A stretch of 64,000 bases of DNA from JABMRW01 sp964396965 (GTDB lineage Bacteria > Chloroflexota > Dehalococcoidia > Dehalococcoidales > BS750m-G39). The first letter of the stretch is position 1; each line of letters opens with the position of its first letter. Position numbers and translations under genes: made by a program. The notes under the pieces are model-generated. The model worked only from the letters and a program-made list of their open reading frames with translations. It was not told the origin of the DNA and did not search any database. The DNA lies in contig CAYNGD010000001.1 of the NCBI GenBank assembly GCA_964396965.1, positions 73,832 through 137,831 on the forward strand, written 5' to 3'. Below are positions 45,870 through 56,200 of this stretch, in pieces.

Positions 45870-45943
45870 AAATGCTGTCCAATAAGTGCTGTCCTGTCTG
45901 GGGGATGCTGACCTAAATGTTAGCAAAATGTTAGCAAAAATGC
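45870..45943. repeat. Short direct repeats next to the broken tRNA
   Basis: GCTGTCC occurs three times within about 30 bases, then ATGTTAGCAAA occurs twice in tandem (about 45917-45939). Clusters like this beside an integration site can be integrase arm-binding sites or the remnant of an integrase gene end. Confidence 0.4.
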
Positions 45944-45998
45944 GTACCCTTTACTCCCCGGCTGCCCTGTGGTAGCCTGTGCGGGGTGGTCTGGCGCC

Positions 45999-46229
45999 AT
46001 GGTCAGGATAAAGAAGTATCGCCTGCCGGCAACAGGAGCACAGGAGTATGTCTGCCAGTGCCCGCGCAGCCTGACCCTTGAGACCCTGTGGTTCAGGGGT
46101 GGTGTCCTGGTCCCGACAAAGAAGTTCAGCCAGGGGGAAGACGGCAGCATCTATCATGATTGTAACCGGGGCTCAGCTAGGCCGTGCCGACTGTTCTCCA
46201 CGTGGAAGGTAAAGCCCCGGATGTTGTAA
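45999..46229 (+). CDS. Small Cys/His-rich protein, possible zinc binder
   Basis: 76 residues from ATG 45999 (MVRIKKYRLPATGAQEYVCQ...). It contains Cys-x-Cys, a His-Asp-Cys and a later Cys, a possible metal site, and a basic C-terminus. No clear SD. The function is unknown. It lies just inside the accessory region. Confidence 0.45.
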   Translation: MVRIKKYRLPATGAQEYVCQCPRSLTLETLWFRGGVLVPTKKFSQGEDGSIYHDCNRGSARPCRLFSTWKVKPRML

Positions 46230-46420
46230 CCGTAAAAAGGTGTATGCCATACACCTTTGTTGTCATATCTAAAGCCAATGACCAAGAGTAAACGGCAAAA
46301 AGAACTGTCTAAAGATAGATTGAGAGTCTGGATTTAACCACCACCGCCGAGCTAAGAAAGACTTGCATTTTACGCCGTGCTGGAATAATCTGTATTAGGA
46401 GCAGCAGTTAGGAGATTGCA

Positions 46421-47053
46421 TTGGGAGAAGGGAAAGCGAAACCAAGGATTTCACTTTTAGCCAACGATATCTTTGTAAAAGCGCCCTGTGTCATGTGTGG
46501 CAAGTCTTTTAAAACAGGAGAGATTTTGCCTACGCTTTACGAAGAAGATGGGCTTGGCGGCTATGTTTGCGATGACTGTGCTTATGAACCACAGAACTAC
46601 GCCGCCAAACTAAGAGCGCAAGCCGAGGACTTGGAAAATGAAGCTCAAGGCTTGGCGGCGTGGCTTAGGAGCTTAGCTGACTCTGGTATCGAGCCACCGG
46701 ATGCTGACTATAGACTGGAATTGGAGAGCCTTATCGCCGTAGGAGACTCTAAGGAGACCGAGAAGTTAAATGCTGCGGAGCAGGAAAAGGACCTGCCTGC
46801 GGAGAATTTGAAGGGCAAGAAGTTTCTAGGCCTTACCTGGGACGGAGGTGGCAAAAAGTTAGTTCTCCTCTTCGAGGGGGACAGGATTCTGTGGATTGCA
46901 CCGGCTAGGAAAGGGGAAGAGGGTGAGGAGCTTGTTGTCGATACAGATGCCGCGTTGATCCTTGGAGAGGGCCCCCGCGGTGATGAGCTTATTGACCACA
47001 CCAAGGGATACTTCGGGCCTGCCCCGGGGACTGCATTGCACAAGTGGAGTTAG
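46421..47053 (+). CDS. Zinc-ribbon protein of unknown function
   Basis: 210 residues, TTG start with AGGAG 8 bases ahead. Residues about 22-54 hold a four-Cys zinc ribbon (CVMCGKSF ... YVCDDCAYEP). Then there is an acidic helical segment, and a beta-rich C-terminal domain (about 130-200, KKFLGLTWDGGGKKLVLLFEGDRILW). I do not recognise the family. It stands alone, flanked by non-coding DNA. Confidence 0.6.
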   Translation: MGEGKAKPRISLLANDIFVKAPCVMCGKSFKTGEILPTLYEEDGLGGYVCDDCAYEPQNYAAKLRAQAEDLENEAQGLAAWLRSLADSGIEPPDADYRLELESLIAVGDSKETEKLNAAEQEKDLPAENLKGKKFLGLTWDGGGKKLVLLFEGDRILWIAPARKGEEGEELVVDTDAALILGEGPRGDELIDHTKGYFGPAPGTALHKWS

Positions 47054-47166
47054 TCTGAGCAGTGGAACGGCCTAATCTACTTCAGCGTTACCTGCCTTAC
47101 CCTTAACCCAATCCCTCTTTCCCTATCGGGGATTCTAGCGGAAGGAATGTCCCATAGCCCCCAACA

Positions 47167-47452
47167 ATGTCAAAGCTAGTTGGTCCCATACACCATAGCT
47201 GGCCGTTGCCATTATGTCCCATATGCTCGCCTCCAGTTGTTAACGGTCTGGAAACTGGACCGCGGTAGATTTTCATCCAAAATGCAGCAGCTGGAATGTG
47301 AGTCGAGAATAAGTGTAACTGGCGGAAGCTGAACTGATTTTATTTTTTCGTCTTATCCTCCACTAAGCGCCGTTGGAACCAGTGGGAAGATGATTATATC
47401 TAGCACTGCTACCAAATTCTGGGCAGATAGATTGATTGGCGTGTAACCTAAT
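47167..47452 (+). repeat. Diverged non-coding repeat, copy 1
   Basis: Similar to 48999-49434 in the same orientation; shared blocks include ACCATAGCT, CCATTATGTCCCATAT, GTTGTTAAC, TGAGTCGAGAAT/TAAGTCGAGAAT, TAAGCGCCGTTGGAACC/TAAGCACTTGTTGGAACC and ACCAAATTCT. No reading frame is conserved. It lies to the right of the zinc-ribbon gene, and the two copies bracket the 47515 gene. Confidence 0.65.
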
Positions 47453-47514
47453 CCTTAAACAACCTCTCCCCCGGGCGGGGTGAGAATGGTAGGTCTGCGA
47501 AACAGAGGAAGATT

Positions 47515-48537
47515 TCAGGCGGGCAGGGTCTCGCGTGCTTTATCCGCTTTACCCAGTTCGTCCTTGGCCGGCTCCTTAGGCGGTGAAACCTCTTTCTTCA
47601 TCAGCTCGTCAGTGTCGATATACCTTTCCTCGGCAAGGCGGTTCAACATGCCACTAAGCTTGAGAGCTCCCTTGACAAACTCCTCGCCATCCTCAAAGTT
47701 TAGCCACTCGTCAAAGGCATTAATGAGGTCTTCGTCACGGGCTGTTACTATCCGCTCCCTCCTTTTGACCATTATCTGGATTATGCTACGCTTTTCCTCG
47801 GGGTGCCCGGTAATGATGTTGATGAACTCACGGCAGAGGGGTTGAAGCTCGTCCATATCGTCCCCCCATTGGAGCTCATTGACCATTTCCAGCTGCGAGC
47901 CCAGCGTTCCTGCCCAATCTTCATAGCCGTAATTACCGAGGAATCTACCTACCACACCCTTAATGTATTTAGGGCAGGGAATATACCAGGGGAGGATATC
48001 CATATAGTGCTGCCTCAGTGTCTCATCTGCTTTTCTTCTTCTGGCTGCCTCTCCCTGGCGTTCCTTATCTTCCCGCTCGAGGCGTTCCCTTTCCAGCTTA
48101 GCATCCTCTTCCAGGACCGGATTCAGCTCCTCACGTTTTTGATTGACTAGATTAGCTAGCGAGTCCAACTCATCGAGTTTCTCTGCCTTTTTTACTTTGT
48201 CTTTGAGAAATCTCAGATTGTCAATAGCCAGCTGTCCCTTCTTTCTCAGCTCGCGGGTTTCCCAATGTCTGTTTTCGATCTTGCTGAGCGTCTCACCAAT
48301 GTCCCAGCTGAGTTCGTTTCTGGTGGTGATCAGGCAGAACTCATCCTCGAGGGAGAGCTTAACCTCTGGTGTCTCTTCTACCTTGCTTTCTTCCTTCTCC
48401 TCGGGCCAGTATTTCCTGACCGTTGCTCGGTCCAGGTTAAGCTCCCTGCCTGCAGCCGACTTGGAGTAGCCCCGACCAGCGAATTCAGCTATCTTGGCAA
48501 TCAGGTCTTCGTTTATTATTCTCGGCATTTTCATCAC
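47515..48537 (-). CDS. HTH and coiled-coil protein of unknown function
   Basis: 340 residues. Residues about 8-45 (LIAKIAEFAGRGYSKSAAGRELNLDRATVRKYW) form a homeodomain/resolvase-like helix-turn-helix. About 100-175 is a highly charged coiled coil (KKGQLAIDNLRFLKDKVKKAEKLDE, LERERLEREDKERQG). The C-terminal part is helical with an acidic stretch and a Lys/Pro/Glu-rich tail. The start is GTG 48537, or one of the ATGs within 9 bases. It could be a DNA-binding regulator or a mobile-element accessory protein; nothing more specific is visible. Confidence 0.6.
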   Translation of the reverse strand: MMKMPRIINEDLIAKIAEFAGRGYSKSAAGRELNLDRATVRKYWPEEKEESKVEETPEVKLSLEDEFCLITTRNELSWDIGETLSKIENRHWETRELRKKGQLAIDNLRFLKDKVKKAEKLDELDSLANLVNQKREELNPVLEEDAKLERERLEREDKERQGEAARRRKADETLRQHYMDILPWYIPCPKYIKGVVGRFLGNYGYEDWAGTLGSQLEMVNELQWGDDMDELQPLCREFINIITGHPEEKRSIIQIMVKRRERIVTARDEDLINAFDEWLNFEDGEEFVKGALKLSGMLNRLAEERYIDTDELMKKEVSPPKEPAKDELGKADKARETLPA

Positions 48538-49632
48538 CGCCTATAACGCTTTTTTCTTTTTAACGCTGGGAGTCCGTTTAAGCCTTGATTTTCTGCCTGG
48601 TTGAAGACCAGCGTATCAACCCCCAAAAATAATGGTTTTAGGGGGCTTAAGCGGGCATTAGCGGGCATAAAACCTTAATCAGCACCGAAAAAGCTGACAT
48701 CCGACAGCTAGCCATTACTTCTTTATCTCGAGATTTTTTACGCTGTTTCATCATCTATATTCTACCAGTTTTTCTACTATTCTTCACCCCTGATGTCACC
48801 TGGGTGATGAATTAACTTGATAGTGGGTGGTAAATTAAGTCGGTAAACGACAAAAGGTTGGTGATTTACAGGTTTTTTTACCCGCCTTTGAATAAAGTTT
48901 CTGGCATAAATGAAATAAATACCCTGAGACTTTTTGATGGAACTTTGAGGGGGATTATGCCCTAGTGGGAGTAATGTTCCAGTGGTTTTCAGTTATCTCA
49001 AAGCTAATTTGTCGCAGACACCATAGCTTGCCGCTACCATTATGTCCCATATCTCGCTTCCCGGTTGTTAACAGTCTGGGAATGGACTGGACCACGGGTA
49101 GACTTTCATCCCAAATGCGGCGTACAACTGGAATGTAAGTCGAGAATGAGTAACTGGCGAAATAGAAGCTCCTAACAAGCGGTAAATCATCTGCGAAGAT
49201 TATTGAGCTTGGCTGTGGGAAACCCGCTGTCTACAAAGTGAGGAAAACGAAACAACCGAATGCTTCTCCGTCCTGCGGTGCTATATTCTTTAGCACTACT
49301 CTGTCTGGCAAGCCCCTCTGATTTTGTTACATTCTCCTCCGCTAAGCACTTGTTGGAACCAACCACAACAAGGCTTATATCTGGCAATGCGACCAAATTC
49401 TAGGTAGATAGATTGACTGGCATGGAACCAAATGCCATGATAACCCCTTTCTTCAAGCCAGCAACCTCAGCTTTAGCAGACCTCCCGCAAAGGGTGGTGA
49501 CTACCGAATGGATGGCTTACCTGCTGCACAAAGCGATGTTACGTTCAGTGGGTTACAAACTGGCTAATGGGTGAAGAAGAGAACACCTACACACCGCGCA
49601 TATACCGAATTCAACCATGACCATCTTACTCT
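48538..49632. other. Non-coding stretch of about 1.1 kb
   Basis: AT-rich upstream DNA followed by the second copy of the diverged repeat (48999-49434). No supported gene on either strand; the longest frames lack SDs and family features. It may be decayed mobile DNA. Confidence 0.55.
48999..49434 (+). repeat. Diverged non-coding repeat, copy 2
   Basis: Longer version of the 47167-47452 repeat, with about 150 extra bases in the middle (49175-49325). The ends of the two copies align block by block. Confidence 0.65.
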
Positions 49633-50445
49633 CTATGTTTCCTCTTCAGCGTGTTGAGGTGTCTCTGGTGACTGCGGGAACTCGCCGTCCAGGGCATTTA
49701 TAGCAATCTTTCTGACCTCCACAGAGAAATCTGCACCGATAATCCAGCTCAGGTAACTCGTATCTTCCATAGCTATATCTTTTAATTTTCGGCCCCTATG
49801 CTTCTTACCGAAGTTGCAGACTGCTTCACCCTCCGACCATATAAACTTGCCCTCTGCATCTATATAGTTCTCCTCAACCTTGTAGCACAAGGCACAGAGT
49901 CCGGCTACATCCCTAGGCAGGTCTTGATACATCTCTAGCTGACCTTCCAATATCTCAGCCGATGCCTTGGCATCCTCTTTAGCTATATGGGCATTATTCA
50001 TTTCCTTACCACAATACTTTTGATAGGCGGCTTGGAGGTCACGTGGTTCACGTTGGTGGTAAATGGTCTTACTGTCAACTAGGTACCGACCTTGGCGAGA
50101 GAATTCAATGCCAGCTCTCGCAAGTTCAGACTCCAAGCAAGGCAAGTCAAACGTAATAACATTGAATCCCGCAATATCGCAACCATCAAGAAAGTCACGA
50201 ATACTCTTTGCGTACTGGCCAAATTTAGGTTTATCAGCAACGTCCTCGTCAGTGATGCCATGTACTGCTGTTGCTTCGGGTGGAATGGGTACCCCGGGGT
50301 TAATCCTGCGGCTGTGATATCCTTCCGTACCGTCAGGTTGAATCTTGAGAATAGACAATTCCACTATTCTATCTGAATATGGGTTGAGACCAGTAGTCTC
50401 CAAATCGATAAATGCAAGAGGCCTGTCAAGTTTAAGGTTCTTCAT
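49633..50445 (-). CDS. DnaQ-like 3'-5' exonuclease, DEDDh type
   Basis: 270 residues. FIDLETTGL (Asp14, Glu16) is Exo I; NVITFDLPCL about 95 residues in is Exo II; HIAKEDAKAS near 155 supplies the His and Asp of Exo III, so the DEDDh set is complete. The C-terminal 90 residues have a FGKKHRGRKLKDIAMEDTSYLSWI motif seen after such exonucleases in phage and mobile DNA. The SD AGGGGGTTGAGT is well placed. It may act in proofreading or DNA degradation. Confidence 0.85.
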   Translation of the reverse strand: MKNLKLDRPLAFIDLETTGLNPYSDRIVELSILKIQPDGTEGYHSRRINPGVPIPPEATAVHGITDEDVADKPKFGQYAKSIRDFLDGCDIAGFNVITFDLPCLESELARAGIEFSRQGRYLVDSKTIYHQREPRDLQAAYQKYCGKEMNNAHIAKEDAKASAEILEGQLEMYQDLPRDVAGLCALCYKVEENYIDAEGKFIWSEGEAVCNFGKKHRGRKLKDIAMEDTSYLSWIIGADFSVEVRKIAINALDGEFPQSPETPQHAEEET

Positions 50446-50530
50446 TACTCAACCCCCTCTGGAATTTCCCATTCTCGGTTTTCTAAACCGATGGCGTTTT
50501 CAGGCGTTGTGATATATATAGGCAACATTC

Positions 50531-50881
50531 TTATTTCGACAGTATCAGCCTATTGACTATTTCCTCGATGCGCTTAGTATCTGAAACAACTCTTTTCAGC
50601 AGTGTGTTTAGTTCAATCCGTAATTTCTCTCTCTGCCCATCTGATGATAACGATGTTCCTGGTGATAAATGACCAGTCATAATAAGCAACTCGTACAGGT
50701 CAAAACCAAGAGGTTCAGCAATCTTTTGCAGGGTCAGGGTGGATGCTCCACGCTGTCCCTGTTCTATACGCCCCAAATGAGCAACAGAAACACCGGACAG
50801 CTTGGCCAGTTGATTCAGGGTAAGAGATCGTTTCTTCCTCTGTTCCCTTATCATTTTGCCCAAGTCCGATTTTCTACCCAT
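50531..50881 (-). CDS. XRE-family transcriptional regulator
   Basis: 116 residues from ATG 50881 (a GTG at 50896 is possible). Residues about 5-60 are a Cro/CI-type HTH (IREQRKKRSLTLNQLAKLSGVSVAHLGRIEQGQRGASTLTLQKIAEPLGF). The C-terminal half is helical and may dimerise. It is transcribed toward the exonuclease gene with an 85-base gap. Confidence 0.85.
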   Translation of the reverse strand: MGRKSDLGKMIREQRKKRSLTLNQLAKLSGVSVAHLGRIEQGQRGASTLTLQKIAEPLGFDLYELLIMTGHLSPGTSLSSDGQREKLRIELNTLLKRVVSDTKRIEEIVNRLILSK

Positions 50882-51049
50882 CTCTACTCTTAGCACCTTA
50901 ATCTCTTTATATTTTGGATAATCCTAGTTCCGAGATGGGAGATTGTCAATAGACCGCTTAAAGATGAAGCTCTGGGCGTGCGGAATATTGTTGCAACGAT
51001 TGAGAGGGGGCATTGACCTTGCGATTACGGGTAAACGTCCAGGAGCAGC

Positions 51050-51964
51050 TTACTTTGTGGTTTGTATTGTATATTTCTCACCATCGGTAGTTGCTATGAT
51101 AGTACCGTTAACGTCCGTGCCGTATATCTTGGCTCCAATCTGAGCGAGGGCGTCAAGAGTCTCCTGGTGAGGGTGACCGTAACTATTGTCTTGCCCAGCC
51201 ATGTAGACAGCGACTTCCGGGCTTGTCGCTGCTAAAAAGTCTTTTGAGGAGGCTGTTCTAGACCCGTGGTGACCTACTTTCAGAATCTCTACCTCGGGGA
51301 CCGGTATGTCCGATGCAAGGAGCATGGCTGCTTCAGCCTCCTGCTCCGCATCACCGGTGAATAAAAAATCAACGTTACCATAGCTCAGGCTGGTAACTAT
51401 ACTGTTATTGTTTGTAGTGCCAGCCAATGTAGTTGGATTGAGAATCGTGAAAGTGAGCTCGCCAGCGTTAATATTATCTCCTCGCCTTCCTATATGCACC
51501 TGTGCGCCTTCAGACTGGACCGCCGACATAAACTCGGCATATGTTTTAGATGTGCTTGTATCTCCATTGTGCCAAATCTGCTCCACTTGGAAAGCGTCGA
51601 GGACTGCGATTAGTCCCCCTATGTGGTCAGCGTGGGGATGGGTGGCCACCATCACTTCAAGTGGCCCATCTACGTACTCTTCGAGGTATGGAACTACTCC
51701 CGGCGATTTCTCGCCGCCGTCGATCAGCACTTCGGTCTCTCCGAGGTCAATCAGAATCGAATCTCCCTGTCCGACATCTATGAAGTGAACTTTCAATTCA
51801 CCTTGGGTCGGTGTAGTAATCGATGGAGGTGGGGACTGTGTGGTCGCAGGTGTTGAAAATGGTGGGGTTGTAGCTGGTGTGGTTTGCTCATAACAAGCAG
51901 CTAATGTCGCCAGAAGAGTGAAGACAAACAGGATAACACAAGAAAGAAGGACCGGCTTTTTCAT
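51050..51964 (-). CDS. Secreted MBL-fold hydrolase, ComEC C-terminal-like lipoprotein
   Basis: 304 residues with lipobox TLAAC (Cys24) and a Thr/Pro-rich linker to about 54. The metallo-beta-lactamase domain (about 56-300) begins VHFIDVGQGDSILIDLG and has THPHADHIGG (His109, His111, Asp113, His114), FTGDAEQEAEA and KVGHHGS, the pattern of the ComEC/Rec2 nuclease-like domain. These stand-alone exported forms may degrade DNA or nucleotides outside the cell. There is no ComEC membrane part. Confidence 0.85.
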   Translation of the reverse strand: MKKPVLLSCVILFVFTLLATLAACYEQTTPATTPPFSTPATTQSPPPSITTPTQGELKVHFIDVGQGDSILIDLGETEVLIDGGEKSPGVVPYLEEYVDGPLEVMVATHPHADHIGGLIAVLDAFQVEQIWHNGDTSTSKTYAEFMSAVQSEGAQVHIGRRGDNINAGELTFTILNPTTLAGTTNNNSIVTSLSYGNVDFLFTGDAEQEAEAAMLLASDIPVPEVEILKVGHHGSRTASSKDFLAATSPEVAVYMAGQDNSYGHPHQETLDALAQIGAKIYGTDVNGTIIATTDGEKYTIQTTK

Positions 51965-52029
51965 TTGCGCTAATTCTCGTTAGACAGTTTAACAGGTTTA
52001 CAGCTCAAATGAAATCAGAGTATGTATAA

Positions 52030-52935
52030 TCATTTCCCTTTCTCAGGATTTTCCGCTTCATCTTCTTGAAGCGTAATCTGTACTGGCAGTTCGGTAAAGG
52101 GTAACTTTAAAGCTTTCATCATATCAACGGCATTTCGAGGAGCATAACCCTGCCAGTGGTTGTTGAAGAGCGCGAAAGTCAGCTTGGTTTGCTCCGAGGC
52201 AGCTTTTACCTTCTCGGCCAGCTCTTTTATCTCATCGCTCGAATACAGGTAATTGTACCGGCTCTCGCTGTCTCCCTTCCACCACATCTCCGCGTTCCTG
52301 CCATGAAAACGGAAATAAGCCAATTCTGCTGTTATTGGAATCTCGGTTGATATTGAAGACCGGAACTTCGGCTCATCAATCTGAACCCAGGCAACGTTAT
52401 TCTCCCTCAGAAAGCGGGCAGTGTTCTCGTCGTCGCTCCAGCTGCGGTGCCTAAGCTCAACCGCCAGCCTGTACTCATTGAAAGTCTTGATAACTGCATT
52501 CATTATCTGTCGCCCAAAACCGTCGTTTTTAAAGCTAGGCGGGAATTGGGCTAGCAGGGCCCCCAGCTTCCTGTACCTGGCCAGTGGCTCAAGGCTACGC
52601 TTGAACAGGTCAACGTCATCCTGAGAGATAGCTGCCACTTCACCGGTAGCCTCTTCATACATTTTGGGATGGGTAAACTTCTGCCAGAGCTTGACAGTGA
52701 AAAGAAAATCCTCCGGGACTCGCTTTATCCAGTTGTAAACATATCCGGGGTTGGGAGGCCGGTAGAACGAGTTGTTGATTTCTACAGTTTTGAAAAACTG
52801 GCTGTAGTACTCCAGTTCATCAATCTGGCTAGTAGGGTAGAAATGGCCTTTCCAGGTGCCTTCCCCTTTGGGGTAGGACCAGCCGGAAGTGCCGACGTAT
52901 ATTTTAGACTGGCCGGACGTTTCACTGTTTGTCAT
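52030..52935 (-). CDS. DUF72 family protein (YecE-like TIM barrel)
   Basis: 301 residues with the DUF72 hallmarks: YVGTSGWSYPKGEGTWKGHFYP, VEINNSFYRPPNPGYVYNWIKRVPEDFLFTVK, AVELRHRSWSD, YFRFHGRNAEMWW and FALFNNHWQGYAPRNA. The biochemical role is unproven. TATAAT on the minus strand (52948-52943) ends 7 bases before the ATG, so the mRNA may be leaderless. It diverges from the SOS-controlled dnaE2 operon. Confidence 0.85.
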   Translation of the reverse strand: MTNSETSGQSKIYVGTSGWSYPKGEGTWKGHFYPTSQIDELEYYSQFFKTVEINNSFYRPPNPGYVYNWIKRVPEDFLFTVKLWQKFTHPKMYEEATGEVAAISQDDVDLFKRSLEPLARYRKLGALLAQFPPSFKNDGFGRQIMNAVIKTFNEYRLAVELRHRSWSDDENTARFLRENNVAWVQIDEPKFRSSISTEIPITAELAYFRFHGRNAEMWWKGDSESRYNYLYSSDEIKELAEKVKAASEQTKLTFALFNNHWQGYAPRNAVDMMKALKLPFTELPVQITLQEDEAENPEKGK

Positions 52936-52980
52936 TAGGATAATTATACGACATTAAAATGATTTTCCGCCAAAAACCCC

Positions 52981-53010
52981 TTGACAGTTGAACAAATGTT
53001 CTAGTATAAT
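52981..53010 (+). promoter_or_regulatory. SOS promoter: LexA/DinR box between -35 and -10
   Basis: TTGACA (52981-52986), 18-base spacer, TATAAT (53005-53010). The spacer contains GAACAAATGTTC (52990-53001), a perfect match to the Gram-positive-type LexA site GAACnnnnGTTC, placed where bound repressor would block RNA polymerase. Confidence 0.85.
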
Positions 53011-53041
53011 GGTATTCCCTTTCCCTAATGAGGCCAGTTCG

Positions 53042-53290
53042 ATGTCCAAGATTATCGGTGAACCGGTCAAGGTGCACGGAAAAGAAGAATCCGCCATAGA
53101 TGCATTTATCTGGAGGAAGCGGCTTTATCGGGTGAAAGAGGTCGTCGGCTGGTGGCGGGAGCCCGACGAGTGGTGGAATGGCAAGGCGGCGCGCTTTTTC
53201 GTACGTGTTACCGCTACCAACTCAGGCACGGGAACCTACGAGCTTTACCGCCTGGGCGAGGAATGGTTCCTGCACCGGGTCCTGGACTAG
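53042..53290 (+). CDS. DUF6504-like small protein upstream of dnaE2
   Basis: 82 residues from ATG 53042 (MSKIIGEPVKVHGKEES...); the frame is open from 52988 but that lies inside the promoter. Many Trp and Arg (FIWRKRLYRVKEVVGWWREPDEWW, YELYRLGEEWFLHRVLD) match the small DUF6504-type proteins encoded beside ImuB/DnaE2 mutasome genes. dnaE2 follows 9 bases later. It may be an accessory of translesion synthesis (inference). Confidence 0.75.
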   Translation: MSKIIGEPVKVHGKEESAIDAFIWRKRLYRVKEVVGWWREPDEWWNGKAARFFVRVTATNSGTGTYELYRLGEEWFLHRVLD

Positions 53291-53299
53291 GGTATCAAA

Positions 53300-56200
53300 A
53301 TGGGTTTTGTTCATCTCCACGTTCACTCTCAGTATAGCTTTCTCGACGGTGCCTCTTCCCTGGACAGGCTCCTAGAGAAGGCTAAAGCGCTTGGCATGCC
53401 CGCCCTGGCGCTTACCGACCACAACCGGCTGACCGGCGTAATAAAGTTCTACGATAAGGCTAGGGCTCTGGGCATAAAGCCTGTCATAGGTGCTGAGATT
53501 GACCTTGAAGGCGGCTACCACCTTACTCTGCTCTGCAAAGACAGTAAGGGCTACTCCAACCTGTGCCGGCTGCTGACGGAGGCCCACCTGTCCAACCAAC
53601 GCAAGCAGCCCGCGGTCACCCAGGAGATGTTGGGCAAATTCCACGACGGCCTCATAGCCCTGTCCAGCTGCAGCCGGGGCGAGATACCAGCTCTTATCGC
53701 AAAGGGTAAGGTCGAGCAGGCGAAGGAAGCCGCCCTTTTCTATCGAGAGGTCTTCGGGGATGACTTCTTCGTGGAGCTCATCCGTTACCCCTCGCGGGAG
53801 GGAATGTCCCGCATCCGTTGGCTCGCTGGCTTTGCCGGGGAAGAAGGAATACCCGTGGTTGCCACCAACAACGTCCACTACGTCGAAACGGAGGATTACC
53901 GTGTCAAGGAGCTACTCAACGCCATCGACCGGAATATCCCTGTCTCCAAACTGGAGGGATACCGCACCGTGGAGCAATACCTTAAGTCAGCTCAGGAGAT
54001 GGCAAGGCTTTTCCAAGATCTGCCAGAAGCATTAGCCATGACGGAAGAGATTGCTTCCAGGTGCAACTTGGAGCTGGATTTGGGAAAGCGGCATTTCCCC
54101 AGGTTCGACGTCCCCGGAGGCGAGACCGAATACAGCTACCTGGCAAAGATAGCTCGGGTTGGAGCGCTGAAGAGATGTGGCCGTATAACGAAGGGAGTCG
54201 AGGAGCGGCTGGTGCGAGAGATGGACACCATCCAGGCCCTCGGTTTCTGCGGCTACTTCCTGGTTGTCTGGGACATCGTCCGATGGGCCAGGGAGCGTGG
54301 CATAAGGTGCCAAGCGAGGGGCAGCGCCGCGGATAGCCTGGTCGTCTACGTGCTGGACATCAGCACCGTCGACCCAATAAAGCATAACCTGCTCTTCGAG
54401 CGTTTCATGCACCCACTGCGCCACCAGCCGCCCGACATCGACCTCGATATCGACCGGAAACGCCGGGACGAGGTAAGGGACTATGTCTACCAGAAATACG
54501 GCCCTGAAAACGTGGCCTGCGTGGGTACCACCAACACCTACATGGCCCGCGGGGCCATCCGGGACGCCGGCAAGGCCCTGCAGATACCACAGGATCTGAT
54601 AGAGGAAGCCTGCAGGGGCATCCACTGGCTGTCGGCCTCACAGTTGCTGGAATGTATGGATTCCCGCCCAGAGCTGAAGAAAAGCGACATATATAGGCGG
54701 CCCGAGCTAGCCGAGCTCTTCAAACTGTGCGCCGCCATCGACGGCTTTCCCAGGCACATGTCGGTCCACCTGGGGGGACTGCTCATCGGGGACGGAGGGC
54801 TCTCGGGCCTTGTCCCCCTGGAGTGGTCCAGCGGTGGAGACATCATCAGCCAGTACGACAAGGACGACATCGAGAAGCTGGGCATCGTTAAGATGGACCT
54901 GCTGGCGCTGCCGACGCTCACCGTTATAGAAGACACCCTGGCCGGTATCAAGAAGGACCGCGGCATAGACGTCGACCTGGACAGGATAGACCACAATGAC
55001 CCAGCGGCTTTCGCCATGCTCCGCGACGGTAAGACTATAGGTACTTTTCAGCTGGAGTCTCCGGCGCAGCGGGAAATGGCGGGCAGGCTGCTACCCAACC
55101 GCTTCGAGGACATAATCGTCTCCATCTCCCTGGTCAGGCCAGGCCCGCTCAAGTCAAACATGGACAAGATCTACCTCCCGAGGAGACATGGCAAAGAGCC
55201 GGTGACCTATATCCACCCCGGGCTCAAGAAAGCCCTGGGTGAAACGCTGGGGGTGATACTCTACCAGGAGCAGGTGCTCAAAGTGGCACATGACTTGGCC
55301 GGGATGAGCTATGCCGAGGCCGACGGCTTTCGGAGGGCAATGACCCATGACCGCACCGAGGAAGAGATGGAGAAGATGCGTGAGTCATTCATGGCCTCCG
55401 CCGTCAGGTGCAGTGTGAGTAAAACCATCGCTAAAAAGGTGTTTGAGCAGCTTGCGGCCTTCGCCGCCTACGGGTTCTGCAAGGCCCATGCCGCCGCCTA
55501 TGCCGAGCTCGCCTACCAGACTCTCTGGCTGAAATGCCACTATCCCGCCGAGTTTTTAGCGGCGGTGCTCTCAAATCAGCCCATGGGCTATTATCCATCC
55601 CGGGTTCTGGTGGCTGAGGCCAGAAGAAGCGGCGTTAAAATATTACCCGTCGACATCAACTGCTCCGCCGGGGACTACATTGTTGAGGACGGGTCGATAA
55701 GGGTAAGTCTCAGACAGCTCAAGGGAATGTCGGCAGAAGCGGAGAAGTCCATATTGGGCGAAAGAGAAAAGGGTAGCTTTACTTGCCTGAGAGACTTTGT
55801 ACTGAGGACCAGCGTCAGCCGGCCCATCACAGAGAACCTCATCAGGGTCGGGGCTTTTGATTCCTTAGGCAATAGGAGCGAGCTGCTTGCAGAAATCACC
55901 AAGATCATGGAGCTCAAGCACAAAACCGGCAACGGCGTCAGGCCTCTATTCGAGGACGTGGAGTTAGAATTGCCGTCAGTGGATAAAACAGCTAACGCTG
56001 ACAGAAAAGCGAACATGATGGTGGAGAGGGAGCTGTTGTCACTCAATCTGTCGGCGCACCCCCTTGATTTTTGCTCCATGGACGAAGGGGTGACCCAGAT
56101 GAAGGACCTGCATTTGATATCTAGAGGTAAAACGGTTAAGATTGCCGGTTCGGTAATCCGCTACCAGACACCGCCCACCAGGAACGGCAACAGGGTGGTC

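Noticed and set aside
49187..49396. Leftward 69-codon frame inside the second non-coding repeat
   Set aside because: The frame is not conserved in the first copy of the repeat, so it is not a gene.
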